DNA of 47,298 nucleotides from Actinomycetota bacterium (GCA_026392935.1 JAPLBE010000007.1:1-47298), one strand, 5' to 3'. Counted from the first letter of the stretch, positions 1 through 9,889 are shown. The notes: generated from the sequence alone by a model not told the origin. Made by a program: numbers and translations.

Positions 1-1926
1 AGCTTTCGTCAATGCGATGGTTGAAGTGACTGGACCACCCTTACCAACACCAGCAGCGCAAGTTGGGCTTGGAATTCGAATCCATTGCGCATACAACGTC
101 GTAGAACTATTCAAAGTGATGGATGCACCAGGCGAATAACTGGTTCCTGTTCCATTTGCTGCTGTATTCCATCCATTGAAATCAAAACCTGTTAAAGAAA
201 ATCCAGATTCGTTAGGAGCTGAAATCGCTGAGCCATTTGCAGCAATTCCTGGGGCTTTAGTCCCGGTTCCAGAATTGGCATTAAATGTGAGATACGAGTA
301 GCCAGCTGACAATCCATATCGGATGATCACTACGCCGGTCCCACCGGCTTTTCCGTATGCACCACCGCCACCACGATTCGCAGCTGCATCAACACTTTGT
401 GTTGCAGCGCCACTTGGCGCTGTACCAGAACCGCCATTGTGGCCTGCACCGCCCGCGCCATAAAGAACTGAGCTTCCAGAAATATTTGATGTAACTCCTG
501 CGCCTCCCGCAAGAACATTGCCTGCCCCACCTGCACCACCACCGCCACCTGCACCGCAGCTTGCTGAACCGCAACCACTTCCATTTGTTCCGCCGAAACC
601 TCCGGCATTTCCATTTCCGCTGCTACCACCATAGGCACCTGCGTTATCAGCGAGAATATTTTTTGGAGTCTTTCCACCAGCCGCGATTACAGTGCCGAAA
701 CTTGAATAATCCCCATCATTTTCTTCAGAGTATCCAGAAGTCCCAGTTACCCCCGGTCCGATTCCACCTGCGCCAACATTTACTTGAAGTTGATCTCCAG
801 GGGTAGTGGTGACACTTGAGTTTGTAACAACGGCTCCACCACCACCGCCAGCCGGCCAATAGTAGTTACTAATTCCCTTGCTGCCGGCTCCACCGCCACC
901 AACAACTAGAGCTTCGATTGAAGAAACGCCGGTAGGGACTGTCCAATTACAAATGCTTACAGTTGAAAAAGTTAAAACGGTATAAGTATCAACAGTGCTT
1001 TGTGTGGGTGAACACGTTGCACCGCTCGTTTTATAGCGAATAACAACGAGGCCTGATCCACCTTTTTCACCACCACCACCACCGCCACCGGTGCCATCAA
1101 TGCCGGGATTTCCGTGACTAGTACCCGCACCTGTTCCTGAACCTGCTGATCCACCACCAAAAGCAGTCGCGCCGGTTCCACTTGCCCAACCGGCACCACC
1201 GCCGCCTATTGATAAGCCCCACAGGGTAACTCCGGTCCCGCCTGTTCTATTTGAGTTTGTACCACCAGCGCCAGCACCACCAGCACTCGTGCCGCTTCCT
1301 TGTGTTGAGCTATACCCATAACTATAAAAAGCTGAATAGCTATTTGTTATCGCAGAACCACTTCTGTTACTTAGGGCACCACCGCCGCCGCTACCGCCAC
1401 TCGCACCAGTGAGTCGAACATCGCCACCGCCGCTACCGCCACCAATTGCGTTGTATGAATTTGAAGCAATTGTGATAGTCGAAGTTTCACCATTCGTGCC
1501 GTTGGTCCAAAGAGTAGAACTTTGATAACCACCTGCACCACCGGCACCAACTTTCACACTGATCGAACTTCCTGATGAAACGGATAAAGGGGCCTTGGTC
1601 ATAAGTACTTGACCTGCGCCGCCACCGCCACCGTTACTACCAAAACCTGCACCGCCACCGCCACCGACCATCAAAACTTCAAGTAGAACATTTGATGAAT
1701 ATGTCGGCGCGGTCCAATCGCAACTCCCAACAGTCGAAAAAGTTACAACTGTGTATTCACCACTCGTGGTGGTTGTTGGCGAACAAGCTGCAGCATTCGC
1801 AGTTGAAGAAAGTGCCACCTGGCTAGGAATTGCGACAAAGAGTGAAAGAACTAAGACCCAGGAAATGGAGGTAGGCAGGGATTTGCGCAAAGTCGCATAT
1901 GTGCGGCGCAGAATCTCCAAGATCAC
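1..1926 (-). CDS. Secreted glycine-rich repeat protein (partial, C-terminus off window)
   Basis: This is an open frame of 642 codons running off the left edge. The start is GTG at 1926 behind AGAGG on the minus strand. Residues 1-45 form a signal peptide: basic start (LRR, RK), hydrophobic core WVLVLSLFVA and cleavage site ANA. Two glycine-rich modules follow, each opening with a TFSTVxxCxWTxP motif about 257 residues apart and then long Gly/Ala/Ser tracts with GGGGG runs ending in VVIRY or VVIIRY. Residues ~545-615 form a Listeria-Bacteroides (Flg_new/InlB-like) repeat with FNGWNTAANGTG and LYAQW. The modules resemble the Gly_rich_2 type family. It is probably an exported, surface-exposed or matrix protein. 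Its biological function is unknown and no catalytic motif is visible. The + strand ORFs over this region are shadows. Confidence 0.8.
   Translation of the reverse strand, partial: MILEILRRTYATLRKSLPTSISWVLVLSLFVAIPSQVALSSTANAAACSPTTTTSGEYTVVTFSTVGSCDWTAPTYSSNVLLEVLMVGGGGGAGFGSNGGGGGAGQVLMTKAPLSVSSGSSISVKVGAGGAGGYQSSTLWTNGTNGETSTITIASNSYNAIGGGSGGGDVRLTGASGGSGGGGALSNRSGSAITNSYSAFYSYGYSSTQGSGTSAGGAGAGGTNSNRTGGTGVTLWGLSIGGGGAGWASGTGATAFGGGSAGSGTGAGTSHGNPGIDGTGGGGGGGEKGGSGLVVIRYKTSGATCSPTQSTVDTYTVLTFSTVSICNWTVPTGVSSIEALVVGGGGAGSKGISNYYWPAGGGGGAVVTNSSVTTTPGDQLQVNVGAGGIGPGVTGTSGYSEENDGDYSSFGTVIAAGGKTPKNILADNAGAYGGSSGNGNAGGFGGTNGSGCGSASCGAGGGGGAGGAGNVLAGGAGVTSNISGSSVLYGAGGAGHNGGSGTAPSGAATQSVDAAANRGGGGAYGKAGGTGVVIIRYGLSAGYSYLTFNANSGTGTKAPGIAANGSAISAPNESGFSLTGFDFNGWNTAANGTGTSYSPGASITLNSSTTLYAQWIRIPSPTCAAGVGKGGPVTSTIALTKA
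941..1755 (-). repeat. Tandem glycine-rich module, ~771-bp period
   Basis: The segment encoding the TFSTVxxCxWTxP opening occurs twice on the minus strand. On the plus strand the two copies begin with GTCCAAT at 941 and 1712, which is 771 nt or 257 codons apart. Each is followed by GGT/GGC-rich coding sequence. The copies have diverged at the DNA level, so this is an old internal duplication rather than a recent tandem repeat. Confidence 0.6.
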
Positions 1927-1977
1927 TTTTACCTCTTAATTAGCATCGCTGAATCAGTATGTTCTAAGGGTAAAAGT

Positions 1978-2028
1978 GGGGTGATTTCATGCGTAGAGTA
2001 TTGGGGTGAAAAGGCCGTTTCTCACCCC
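1978..2028. promoter_or_regulatory. GGGGTGA repeat cluster upstream of the glycine-rich gene
   Basis: GGGGTGA occurs as direct copies at 1978-1984 and 2003-2009 and as the inverted copy TCACCCC at 2022-2028. The last two can form a stem around AAAGGCCGTTTC. There is no U-tract on either side, so this is not an ordinary terminator. Its position 50-100 bp upstream of the secreted-protein start suggests a regulatory role. Confidence 0.3.
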
Positions 2029-2041
2029 GAGATTTCACCTG

Positions 2042-2057
2042 TAAATACGCGTATTTA
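2042..2057. promoter_or_regulatory. 16-bp perfect palindrome, candidate operator
   Basis: TAAATACGCGTATTTA is a perfect 16-bp inverted repeat with no spacer. It lies in the 181-bp gap between tRNA-Arg and the glycine-rich secreted gene, about 115 bp upstream of that gene's start and beyond the tRNA terminator. A dimeric repressor site is plausible, but no regulator is identified. Confidence 0.35.
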
Positions 2058-2060
2058 GGG

Positions 2061-2099
2061 AAAAAGAAAAGCCTTCCGGTGTGAAAGGCACCGAAAGGC
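2061..2099 (-). terminator. Rho-independent terminator after tRNA-Arg
   Basis: Reading on the minus strand, an 11-bp stem with one mismatch (GCCTTTCGGTG paired with CACCGGAAGGC) and a short loop is followed by TTTTCTTTTT. It lies 8 nt past the 3' end of tRNA-Arg. Confidence 0.75.
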
Positions 2100-2107
2100 T
2101 CATCTCG

Positions 2108-2180
2108 TGCGCGCGAAGGGATTCGAACCCCTAACCTTCTGATCCGTAGTCAGATGCTCTATCCGTTGAGCTACGCACGC
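2108..2180 (-). tRNA. tRNA-Arg(ACG)
   Basis: This 73-nt cloverleaf has acceptor arm GCGTGCG pairing with CGCGCGC (one G-U) and discriminator A. The anticodon loop is CTACGGA, giving anticodon ACG, and the T-arm has GGTTCGAATCC. CCA is not encoded. Anticodon A34 is expected to be deaminated to inosine by TadA to read CGN codons. A hairpin terminator follows directly. Confidence 0.93.
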
Positions 2181-2264
2181 CTATGAAATTGTGTACTGCG
2201 AATCGGAATACTACCGGCTTTGTCTCGGAGTGAAAAATTCAGGATTTAAGGGGCAATCAGGCTC

Positions 2265-3704
<1,440 letters not shown>

Positions 3705-4979
3705 CTAAAGCCTACCGAGTTTTAACAGCTCTGCGCGAGTCACCGCCTTGCGACGCGGCTTGCCGAGCGGCTCTCCCGCGGCAATTTCTGCCTCGTTGAT
3801 GCTCTGCCAATGCTGCTGCGTGACCACCTTGTTATGTGTAATCACATCACTCACATCACCTGCATTCTTTGGGGAACCAAGATTATCTACTAACAATTTC
3901 ATGACATCTGCAGCGTCAGATTTATTCGTGCCAATTACTCCTGATGGCCCACGTTTGGCCCACCCGACAACGTACAGATTTTCACTTACATGTCCCTCAT
4001 TGTTTACGACTTTACCTTTTTGGTATGGAATCCCTTCAAGGGAAGCGGCTTCATAACCAATAGCGGTAATGACTAATCCACACTTAATGCTGAAAGTTTC
4101 ATCGGTGCCGGTCTTCTGAAATACAACTTCTTCGACTTTGCCGTTTCCCTTTATCTCTATTGGAGTTGCAAGGAATTGGAATTTCATCGTGCGCGCATGG
4201 GTAGTTGGTTCTTTATCGGCAATCAACAACATCGCATCAAGGTTGTTCTTCACATCTTTTTCGGGAGCATCGCCGGCGCGACCAATCGCCGCTTGGATAT
4301 CTGATTTATTCATAACCACATTGGTGTGCTCTAGCTTGGGTAATTCGCGAAGTTCTGGCGATGTGAATGCTGCATGCTCGGGTCCACGGCGCGCACTGAG
4401 AATCACTGTACGAACAGAACTATTCTTGAATTCCGCAATCGCATGGTCTGCGGTATCTGTTGGATCCAACTCAGCTGGTTCCAGAGCCAGCATGCGTGCG
4501 ACATCCATTGCAACATTTCCGGCACCGATTACAACAGCTGTCTCACAACTTAAATCAACGCTCTCATCTTTGAAATCCGGATGCGCGTTATACCAAGGTA
4601 CAAAAGTTGCAGCAGACATTGATCCTGCGAGTTCCTCGCCTGGAATTCCAAGTTTTTTCCCGAGTGCGGTTCCTGTAGCGATGACGACGGCGTCATACAT
4701 CTCTTTTAGCTGCTCGATTGTTATATCCGAACCAAGTTCAACGTTGGCAAATAATCGAAAGTCTGCTTCGTTCGCAACTTTCTCAAATACCTTTGAAACT
4801 GTTTTGATTTTTGGATGATCTGGAGCCACGCCGCTGCGAACCAATCCCCAGGGGGTAGGCAGACGTTCAATCATGTCCATTGAAAACTGCAATTCCTCGG
4901 TCTGAAGATTCTGCAGCGCCATCGCAGCAAAGTAGCCCGCAGGACCCGCGCCGACGATTGCTACTTTGTATTGAGGCAT
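3705..4979 (-). CDS. fprA: FprA-like ferredoxin/adrenodoxin-NADP+ reductase
   Basis: This 424-residue cytosolic flavoprotein opens with the FAD dinucleotide-binding motif VGAGPAGYFAA. The signature RLPTPWGLVRSGVAPDHPK of adrenodoxin-reductase-type enzymes follows. A second Rossmann motif, VIGAGNVAMDVAR, binds NADP(H), and the C-terminal GWAKRGPSGVIGTNKSDA is the conserved FAD-contact block. It transfers electrons between NADPH and ferredoxin. It is slightly shorter than mycobacterial FprA. It sits between an SDR gene (21-nt gap) and guaB1 (3-nt gap) on the same strand, so the three are probably one transcript. The ferredoxin partner is not in this window. Confidence 0.9.
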   Translation of the reverse strand: MPQYKVAIVGAGPAGYFAAMALQNLQTEELQFSMDMIERLPTPWGLVRSGVAPDHPKIKTVSKVFEKVANEADFRLFANVELGSDITIEQLKEMYDAVVIATGTALGKKLGIPGEELAGSMSAATFVPWYNAHPDFKDESVDLSCETAVVIGAGNVAMDVARMLALEPAELDPTDTADHAIAEFKNSSVRTVILSARRGPEHAAFTSPELRELPKLEHTNVVMNKSDIQAAIGRAGDAPEKDVKNNLDAMLLIADKEPTTHARTMKFQFLATPIEIKGNGKVEEVVFQKTGTDETFSIKCGLVITAIGYEAASLEGIPYQKGKVVNNEGHVSENLYVVGWAKRGPSGVIGTNKSDAADVMKLLVDNLGSPKNAGDVSDVITHNKVVTQQHWQSINEAEIAAGEPLGKPRRKAVTRAELLKLGRL

Positions 4980-5000
4980 TAATTCCGCGTTTCTTTGATG

Positions 5001-5759
5001 TTAATTCGCTAGGAAACCACCATCAACTGGCAAAACTACTCCAGTGATGTAATCCGAAGCTGGAGCAGAGAGAAAAATAGCTGCACCAGTGAGATCACTT
5101 GGCTGACCCCAGTGACCCATTGGAATCCGAGAAGTTATGGCAGCAGCGCGATCTGCATCATTATGGACAACTTTATTGATATCTGTCTTAATAAAGCCTG
5201 GTGCAATTGCGTTTACACGCACTCCAAGAGGTGCTAACTCATTTGAAATACCTCTTGTTAAGCCCGCTATCGCTGTTTTAGCAGCGGTATAACTTATTAC
5301 ATTCTGTCCACCCAAGAAGCTCCACATAGATCCTATGAAAATAATCTTCCCGTATTTTCTTTCTACCATCTGCTTAGTTACTGCTTTAGTAATCAAATAT
5401 GGTGCCGTTAAATCAGCTTCGATAGTTTCATCCCATTGCTTTTCGCTATGCTCAAGAAAACTAGCTCTATTGACTAGCCCTGAATTGTTAACGAGAATAT
5501 CAATTCGTTCTTCTTCAAGCTTTTTACATACATCAACGGTTTGCTCACGATTCTTGAAATCGCATTTATAGCTTTTGAATTTTCGACCAAGGGCAGTTAC
5601 CGCGAGTTCAATCTCACTGCCTGGCTCGATGGCAGAGCTGACTGTGATGATGTCAGCACCGTGTTCAGCTAAGCCGCGTGCAATAGCAAAACCGATACCG
5701 GTTCTAGCACCAGTAACTAAGGCAGTTTTCCCGGTTAAGTCAAAGAAATTACTAGTCAT
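5001..5759 (-). CDS. SDR-family oxidoreductase (KduD-like)
   Basis: This 252-residue classical short-chain dehydrogenase has the cofactor motif TGARTGIG near residue 17, NNSG near 92, the catalytic Ser in FIGSM, and YTAAK, then the PGFIKTD and PVDGGF endings usual for the fold. The overall pattern resembles 2-deoxy-D-gluconate or gluconate 3/5-dehydrogenases (KduD/IdnO type), but the substrate cannot be fixed from sequence. The start ATG follows GGGGA at a good distance. The gene begins 37 nt after the 3' end of tRNA-Ser(GCT) with no terminator between, so it may be co-transcribed with the tRNA and with fprA-guaB1 downstream. Confidence 0.82.
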   Translation of the reverse strand: MTSNFFDLTGKTALVTGARTGIGFAIARGLAEHGADIITVSSAIEPGSEIELAVTALGRKFKSYKCDFKNREQTVDVCKKLEEERIDILVNNSGLVNRASFLEHSEKQWDETIEADLTAPYLITKAVTKQMVERKYGKIIFIGSMWSFLGGQNVISYTAAKTAIAGLTRGISNELAPLGVRVNAIAPGFIKTDINKVVHNDADRAAAITSRIPMGHWGQPSDLTGAAIFLSAPASDYITGVVLPVDGGFLAN

Positions 5760-5796
5760 GTTTCCCCAACTTTCAACGGCATTTAACGTAATCTGG

Positions 5797-5885
5797 CGGA
5801 GACGAGGAGATTTGAACTCCTGAAGGGTTTAACCCCTTACCTCGTTAGCAGTGAGGCGCACTCGACCGGGCTATGCGACGTCTCC
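5797..5885 (-). tRNA. tRNA-Ser(GCT)
   Basis: This 89-nt type II tRNA has acceptor GGAGACG pairing with CGTCTCC and discriminator G as expected for serine tRNAs. The anticodon loop carries GCT. The long variable arm is GTAAGGGGTTAAACCCTT-like and can self-pair, and the T-loop is TTCAAAT. CCA is not fully encoded. It precedes the SDR-fprA-guaB1 genes on the same strand. Confidence 0.93.
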
Positions 5886-5962
5886 AAGTGTGTTTGAAGT
5901 TTACAGGGAAAAGCCTCGAACTGGTAAATCTCTGCGGATTAGAACAGGCGCGTAATAGCGCT

Positions 5963-6715
5963 TTAACGGCCCAGAATGAATCTCACCGTGAGAAGAAAGC
6001 CAAATCTCTTCGATGGTGGCTTTAGGATAAAAAGCAACCTCATGAATGGCGCCCATATTCCAAAGACACGTGTAAATATTTTTGATCGAGCTAATGCATC
6101 CGCTTTTGTATTGCGCAAATTCCCTGAACTCTCTGCAGGGTGTGTAGCAATAACAATCGGTAGAAATCGACCTTTTAATCCTGCACGAAGTCCATCAGCG
6201 ATAAAAATGTATTCATCACCCAGATAATTCTTTGCTCCAGCACCAAAATTCTCATCAAAATAAATGGATTTGCTCTTAAAATCTTCAACTCGGATAATCA
6301 TTTCGTATGTAGCGGCTTTAGCCGAATTAGTGAGCTTCAAATCGTGTGCCTTACTTGGATAACTCTTTCGAAGAACATTCTTCTCGTCTACTGTCTGTAA
6401 TAATAGGATTGAAATATCTGAATGCTTCTCAAGATACTGTATTGCTTTGTGAATTGAATGCTCATTGAATATGATGTCATCATCACCAAAAAGCAAGTAC
6501 TTTGTTTCTGTATTAGAAATCGCTGCGTTTCTACTTTTTGCAACACCTCTACTTGATAATTCAATTCTCTTGTACTTGCTTCTAAGCTGATTTGTGGCCA
6601 ACGAGGTCGAACTTTGAACAACCACTAGGTTCTTAAACTCCTCAAGGAACTTAATATTGTGCTCACGCTCGGCAAGCGTAGAGTAGCCAATCGTTAACAA
6701 AGTATTGCTACTCAC
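5963..6715 (-). CDS. Family 2-like glycosyltransferase
   Basis: This protein of about 250 residues has a GT-A-like layout: an N-terminal strand LLTIGYSTLAER, the stretch RGVAKSRNAAI, then the metal/nucleotide-sugar motif FGDDDIIF near residue 85, and later LGDEYIF as the acceptor-side acidic pair. It ends in a hydrophobic and basic tail that may touch the membrane. I chose GTG at 6715, whose reading overlaps the TAG stop of the upstream membrane gene; TTG at 6736 is an alternative giving 7 more residues. The sequence is visibly A+T-richer than the flanking housekeeping genes. Position beside CDP-alcohol phosphotransferases suggests it glycosylates a lipid or polymer. The substrate is unknown. 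Confidence 0.7.
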   Translation of the reverse strand: MSSNTLLTIGYSTLAEREHNIKFLEEFKNLVVVQSSTSLATNQLRSKYKRIELSSRGVAKSRNAAISNTETKYLLFGDDDIIFNEHSIHKAIQYLEKHSDISILLLQTVDEKNVLRKSYPSKAHDLKLTNSAKAATYEMIIRVEDFKSKSIYFDENFGAGAKNYLGDEYIFIADGLRAGLKGRFLPIVIATHPAESSGNLRNTKADALARSKIFTRVFGIWAPFMRLLFILKPPSKRFGFLLTVRFILGR

Positions 6716-7478
6716 TATGAGTAAGTGCCCTTGCAAATCTCATAAGCCCAGTAGAGATATTCGAAAAGTTCGAATTTTGCATTCTTAATCCAAAGAAAAG
6801 AACAATCGTATTTGACTGGCTAATGCCACCGGTATAGCTGAGATATATCAGTGCCGCAAGGAGAATCAACATCGCTAATCCAGAAATCAGAATTCCTGTC
6901 TCTCCTGATTTAATGCGAGTTGCGATACGCACCACATTTGCGACAGGTGTCTTATTCTTTCTAGCAACTACGAAGCCGCGTTGAGCCTCAATTTGGTGTT
7001 GAAACAACCTTCCATAGATTTGGAATATAGCGAGAACGATTAAAAGATTGATAAGCCCAAAACGCCAGTCCAAGTAGGTAAAGAATAGAAAGATCACACC
7101 AAGTTGAGTGCACGTGCTGAGGAGATTTGTAAGTTCGAAGGCGAGTGACCAGCGCCAGTTCTCTTTAGCGCCGACAACTTCAGAATTAGATGCTTTGAAT
7201 GCATTGTCAAATACTCGAACTCTGTAGATGCGCTGAAGAAAATGGCCTGCACGAGTAATTCCGAAGAAGAGAAAGAACCCGATGATGAAAAGTATGAACT
7301 TTGTTTGGCTCATTGTGTCTTCATCAAGAATTATTTTTGTAAACAACTTAGCTACGGCCAATTCTGATACAGAAATCATTGCCGCAATGAGCACAAGGCC
7401 AACCAATATCAATCGATATCTTGTAGTCGTGAACAATTGCTTGAAAGCAGCAGATAACTCTCTAATGACTACTAGCAT
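6708..7478 (-). CDS. Membrane protein resembling an ABC-exporter transmembrane domain, no ATPase
   Basis: This 256-residue protein has five or six hydrophobic segments, near residues 24-44, 63-83, 112-150 (two) and 195-235. Spacing and the cytoplasmic stretch between helices recall type-1 ABC exporter membrane domains. The C-terminus FGLRMQNSNFSNISTGLM resembles the last helix of such a domain. No Walker A, signature or Walker B motif follows in any frame; instead the glycosyltransferase begins. It starts 2 nt after the CDP-alcohol gene stop behind GAGGAA, so it is translated within this operon. It may pair with an ATPase encoded elsewhere or be a repurposed membrane subunit. Function is not assigned. 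Confidence 0.6.
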   Translation of the reverse strand: MLVVIRELSAAFKQLFTTTRYRLILVGLVLIAAMISVSELAVAKLFTKIILDEDTMSQTKFILFIIGFFLFFGITRAGHFLQRIYRVRVFDNAFKASNSEVVGAKENWRWSLAFELTNLLSTCTQLGVIFLFFTYLDWRFGLINLLIVLAIFQIYGRLFQHQIEAQRGFVVARKNKTPVANVVRIATRIKSGETGILISGLAMLILLAALIYLSYTGGISQSNTIVLFFGLRMQNSNFSNISTGLMRFARALTHSE

Positions 7479-7480
7479 TT

Positions 7481-8254
7481 CTAGTTATTCCTCAATTTGG
7501 ACGAAGTCACAATCGCTGTGATGTGTCCAAGAGTAACAAATGCTGCGATACCTAGCGCTACTTCAATAGACGCGCTGAAACTTCCAAAGAGCACCACAAA
7601 AAAAGTGAATTCAACTGAGTGAAACATTCTCTGCGCTGGTAGAAAGTTAAATGCCTTGCGGATGGATCTGAGTATGCCTTTTACCGGAAGATTGGCACCT
7701 TTCTTATCTTGAATTTTATTGAGTCCAGAGAAAGCTCTCGCTACATGAACTGCATCATTAAGCCCCTTGTTAATAATCACCAGGATCGCAAGTAGCGCAC
7801 CAAAATAGGGATAGATAGAGCTTGTCACAGATTCAGTAGGCCAATTAGCCAATCGCAGTCCTAAGCAAAGCGGCAATAAACATTCTGCTAAATAGTGCCC
7901 GAGTTTATCTAAGAAGATTCCCATTGGAGATTTTGTCTCTCGCCAACGAGCAACTTCACCATCGCAACAATCGATGAGCATTTGAAGTTGACTTAAGAAG
8001 AGTGCAAGTGCGATTCCAACCCAGCCTTGAATAAGAAGTGCTGGGCCTATTGACGCACCAGTAACAATCATCAACCAGGTGACGCCATTTGCAGAGATCG
8101 AAGTCTTAAGCAAGATTCGAGTCAGATATGGTGACAATCTACGTTGATAAAGATCAGCAATCCAGTGTTCAGAAGTTGATCGCCCAGTGACAGAAACTGG
8201 CTGCGAAATTTCGCGAATCTGGGCAATAGTGGGACGGGCAGGCCTATCAGACAT
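7481..8254 (-). CDS. CDP-alcohol phosphatidyltransferase family membrane protein
   Basis: This 257-residue integral membrane protein carries the family motif as DCCDGEVAR, then eight residues, G, three residues, D, three residues, H. The last aspartate of the consensus D-x2-DG-x2-AR-x8-G-x3-D-x3-D is therefore His here (sequence GIFLDKLGHY). That residue normally serves as the catalytic base. Hydrophobic helices surround the motif. The enzyme class condenses a CDP-linked alcohol with an acceptor alcohol, as in phosphatidylinositol-type lipid synthesis. The ATG follows GGAGG, 2 nt downstream of the 541-residue homologue's stop. The specific alcohol is unknown. The change to His may mark a subfamily rather than inactivity. 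Confidence 0.82.
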   Translation of the reverse strand: MSDRPARPTIAQIREISQPVSVTGRSTSEHWIADLYQRRLSPYLTRILLKTSISANGVTWLMIVTGASIGPALLIQGWVGIALALFLSQLQMLIDCCDGEVARWRETKSPMGIFLDKLGHYLAECLLPLCLGLRLANWPTESVTSSIYPYFGALLAILVIINKGLNDAVHVARAFSGLNKIQDKKGANLPVKGILRSIRKAFNFLPAQRMFHSVEFTFFVVLFGSFSASIEVALGIAAFVTLGHITAIVTSSKLRNN

Positions 8255-8256
8255 TT

Positions 8257-9882
8257 CTACTGTGCCTCCGTTTTCCGGCTAGCAATCCATTGCACCGAAG
8301 AAACTATAAAGAAAAGAATTCCTAAATAGTAGAGAAGGGGCAATAGTGAGAAGCCAGCCCAAATCATCGCTGCAAGAATTAGAAGTCGCCCTGCGATAAA
8401 TCCGCCTGCAATAGATAGCCATCGTGGTTTTGATTCAGACTGCAAGGCGCGATACATATTGTCATAGTGATTAAAAAGAATTGCGAATAGGAGCAAGAAC
8501 AAAACCGAACGGTCTAAATCGCTCAAGACAGCTAGCGCGATAAAGACAGCACCTTCTACCAGTCTCAAAATTGAAGGTTCAACCCAATCAAATCTATTGT
8601 TAGATTTCTTGTCACGGAAAGTATCTAATTGGTCATCAATAAGGTTCTTATTAACTCTTTCCTTAGGCCATGTAAGAGTCTTGCGAATTCGACCTCTAAA
8701 GACCAAGGCAATAGATATGAGTGCGAGTATCGGCATGATGGTGAAAGTAAAGGCGGCCCCACCAATCACTGATGAAGCACTGATAACTAACCACCGCTCA
8801 CCGATAGGGAATTGCACGGCTTTTTTGGACCAGTATTCAAAGCGAGTTTTCTTTTCGCGCTCAACACTCACAAATCCATCAGACTTAATATCGAAATCTA
8901 ATGGGGCCAACTGAGAGCTTCGGATTTTGTTAATTCTTGCAAAGTTGTAATCGGATAGATGTCTAAATGTTTGAAAAAGCATCATTCCCATCGCAGGAAT
9001 CCAAAGATCGCGACCATCTTTCGCTGCGCCATAGGCAAGTGCGAAGAAGACTAAATACTCTTTTATTCTGTCTGTAATCGCGTCTAACCATGCACCCAAT
9101 TGTGAGAATTGTCGGGTGTATCGCGCAAGTTCTCCATCAACACAATCGATGATAATGCTCAACTGTAATAGGACCGCTCCCGTAAAGATTGACCAAAAAT
9201 CCCCACGGCTAAATTCATAGGCTGACACGAGTCCGACTGCAAATGAAATAAGAGTTACTTGATTGGGAGTCATTTTCAAGCGAACTGCAAGCCATGTAAA
9301 TAACTTTGAAAATTTGCGGAGGAAGAAGACAGAGAAAAATCCATCATTTGTGCGATTAGCTAACTTAAGACGCAGCCGCGCATCATTAAGAGCAGCGATT
9401 TCTTTTCTGACTGTTTCTCGCTCGCTCGGATTAGCTGATCGAATATATGGAGCACCGGCAACTTCTGCCGGCGCAACCACTAGAGCTGCTCGCACTAGCG
9501 CTACAAGAACTAAATCAAGTGCGTGACCTGCATGATGGGTGTCCTTAACTTTTGACAAAACGTCAAGAATTTCGGATCTCTGAAACTGCGATAAGCGAAC
9601 TATCCCTAGAAAAGTACGATTCCCGTATCCAACTTCATGGAAGCCAGAACTAGCCCCCGTAATTCGACCTTGGCTAACTCGAGTTGATCCGCCCTTTAGT
9701 TTTGCAACCAAAGCAGTTGTAACGGTGCGTGGGTAATCAGTGAGTAATTCAAGATGTGGTTGGGAAACCACGGAGCTTTCATCAACAAGTAGTAGATCCT
9801 GATTAGTAGATTCAAATGCGAGCAGAATTTCAGCAATCTTGGTGTCCGGATGAACATCAAAAGTACGAAGATTTCCCGTCAT
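8257..9882 (-). CDS. Three-part CDP-alcohol phosphatidyltransferase fusion (DUF5941-like C-terminus)
   Basis: This 541-residue protein has three parts. Residues ~1-165 look like a degenerate nucleotidyltransferase (LLLVDESSVV, then TTALV and GNRTFLGIVRLS) lacking the LAAGxGxR loop. Residues ~195-400 are a CDP-alcohol phosphatidyltransferase with the intact motif DCVDGELAR and GAWLDAITDR. Residues ~440-540 are a helical membrane region like the DUF5941 domains attached to actinobacterial homologues. The product probably acts at the cytoplasmic membrane in phospholipid or phosphodiester-polymer synthesis. A TAGATT hexamer lies 7 nt before the ATG and no Shine-Dalgarno sequence is seen, so the transcript may be leaderless. 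It heads a minus-strand operon with the next three genes. Confidence 0.8.
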   Translation of the reverse strand: MTGNLRTFDVHPDTKIAEILLAFESTNQDLLLVDESSVVSQPHLELLTDYPRTVTTALVAKLKGGSTRVSQGRITGASSGFHEVGYGNRTFLGIVRLSQFQRSEILDVLSKVKDTHHAGHALDLVLVALVRAALVVAPAEVAGAPYIRSANPSERETVRKEIAALNDARLRLKLANRTNDGFFSVFFLRKFSKLFTWLAVRLKMTPNQVTLISFAVGLVSAYEFSRGDFWSIFTGAVLLQLSIIIDCVDGELARYTRQFSQLGAWLDAITDRIKEYLVFFALAYGAAKDGRDLWIPAMGMMLFQTFRHLSDYNFARINKIRSSQLAPLDFDIKSDGFVSVEREKKTRFEYWSKKAVQFPIGERWLVISASSVIGGAAFTFTIMPILALISIALVFRGRIRKTLTWPKERVNKNLIDDQLDTFRDKKSNNRFDWVEPSILRLVEGAVFIALAVLSDLDRSVLFLLLFAILFNHYDNMYRALQSESKPRWLSIAGGFIAGRLLILAAMIWAGFSLLPLLYYLGILFFIVSSVQWIASRKTEAQ

Positions 9883-9889
9883 AAGCGGT

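Noticed and set aside
330-1199. Several open frames inside the glycine-rich region on both strands
   Set aside because: They are out-of-frame readings of GGT/GGC-rich repeats. The frame starting at GTG 1926 has a signal peptide, a ribosome site and known domain patterns, and stays open to the window edge.
1040-1680. CRISPR-like or microsatellite array in CCACCGCC tracts
   Set aside because: The repeats are irregular triplet tracts coding for glycine, with no regular spacers or direct-repeat units and no cas genes nearby.
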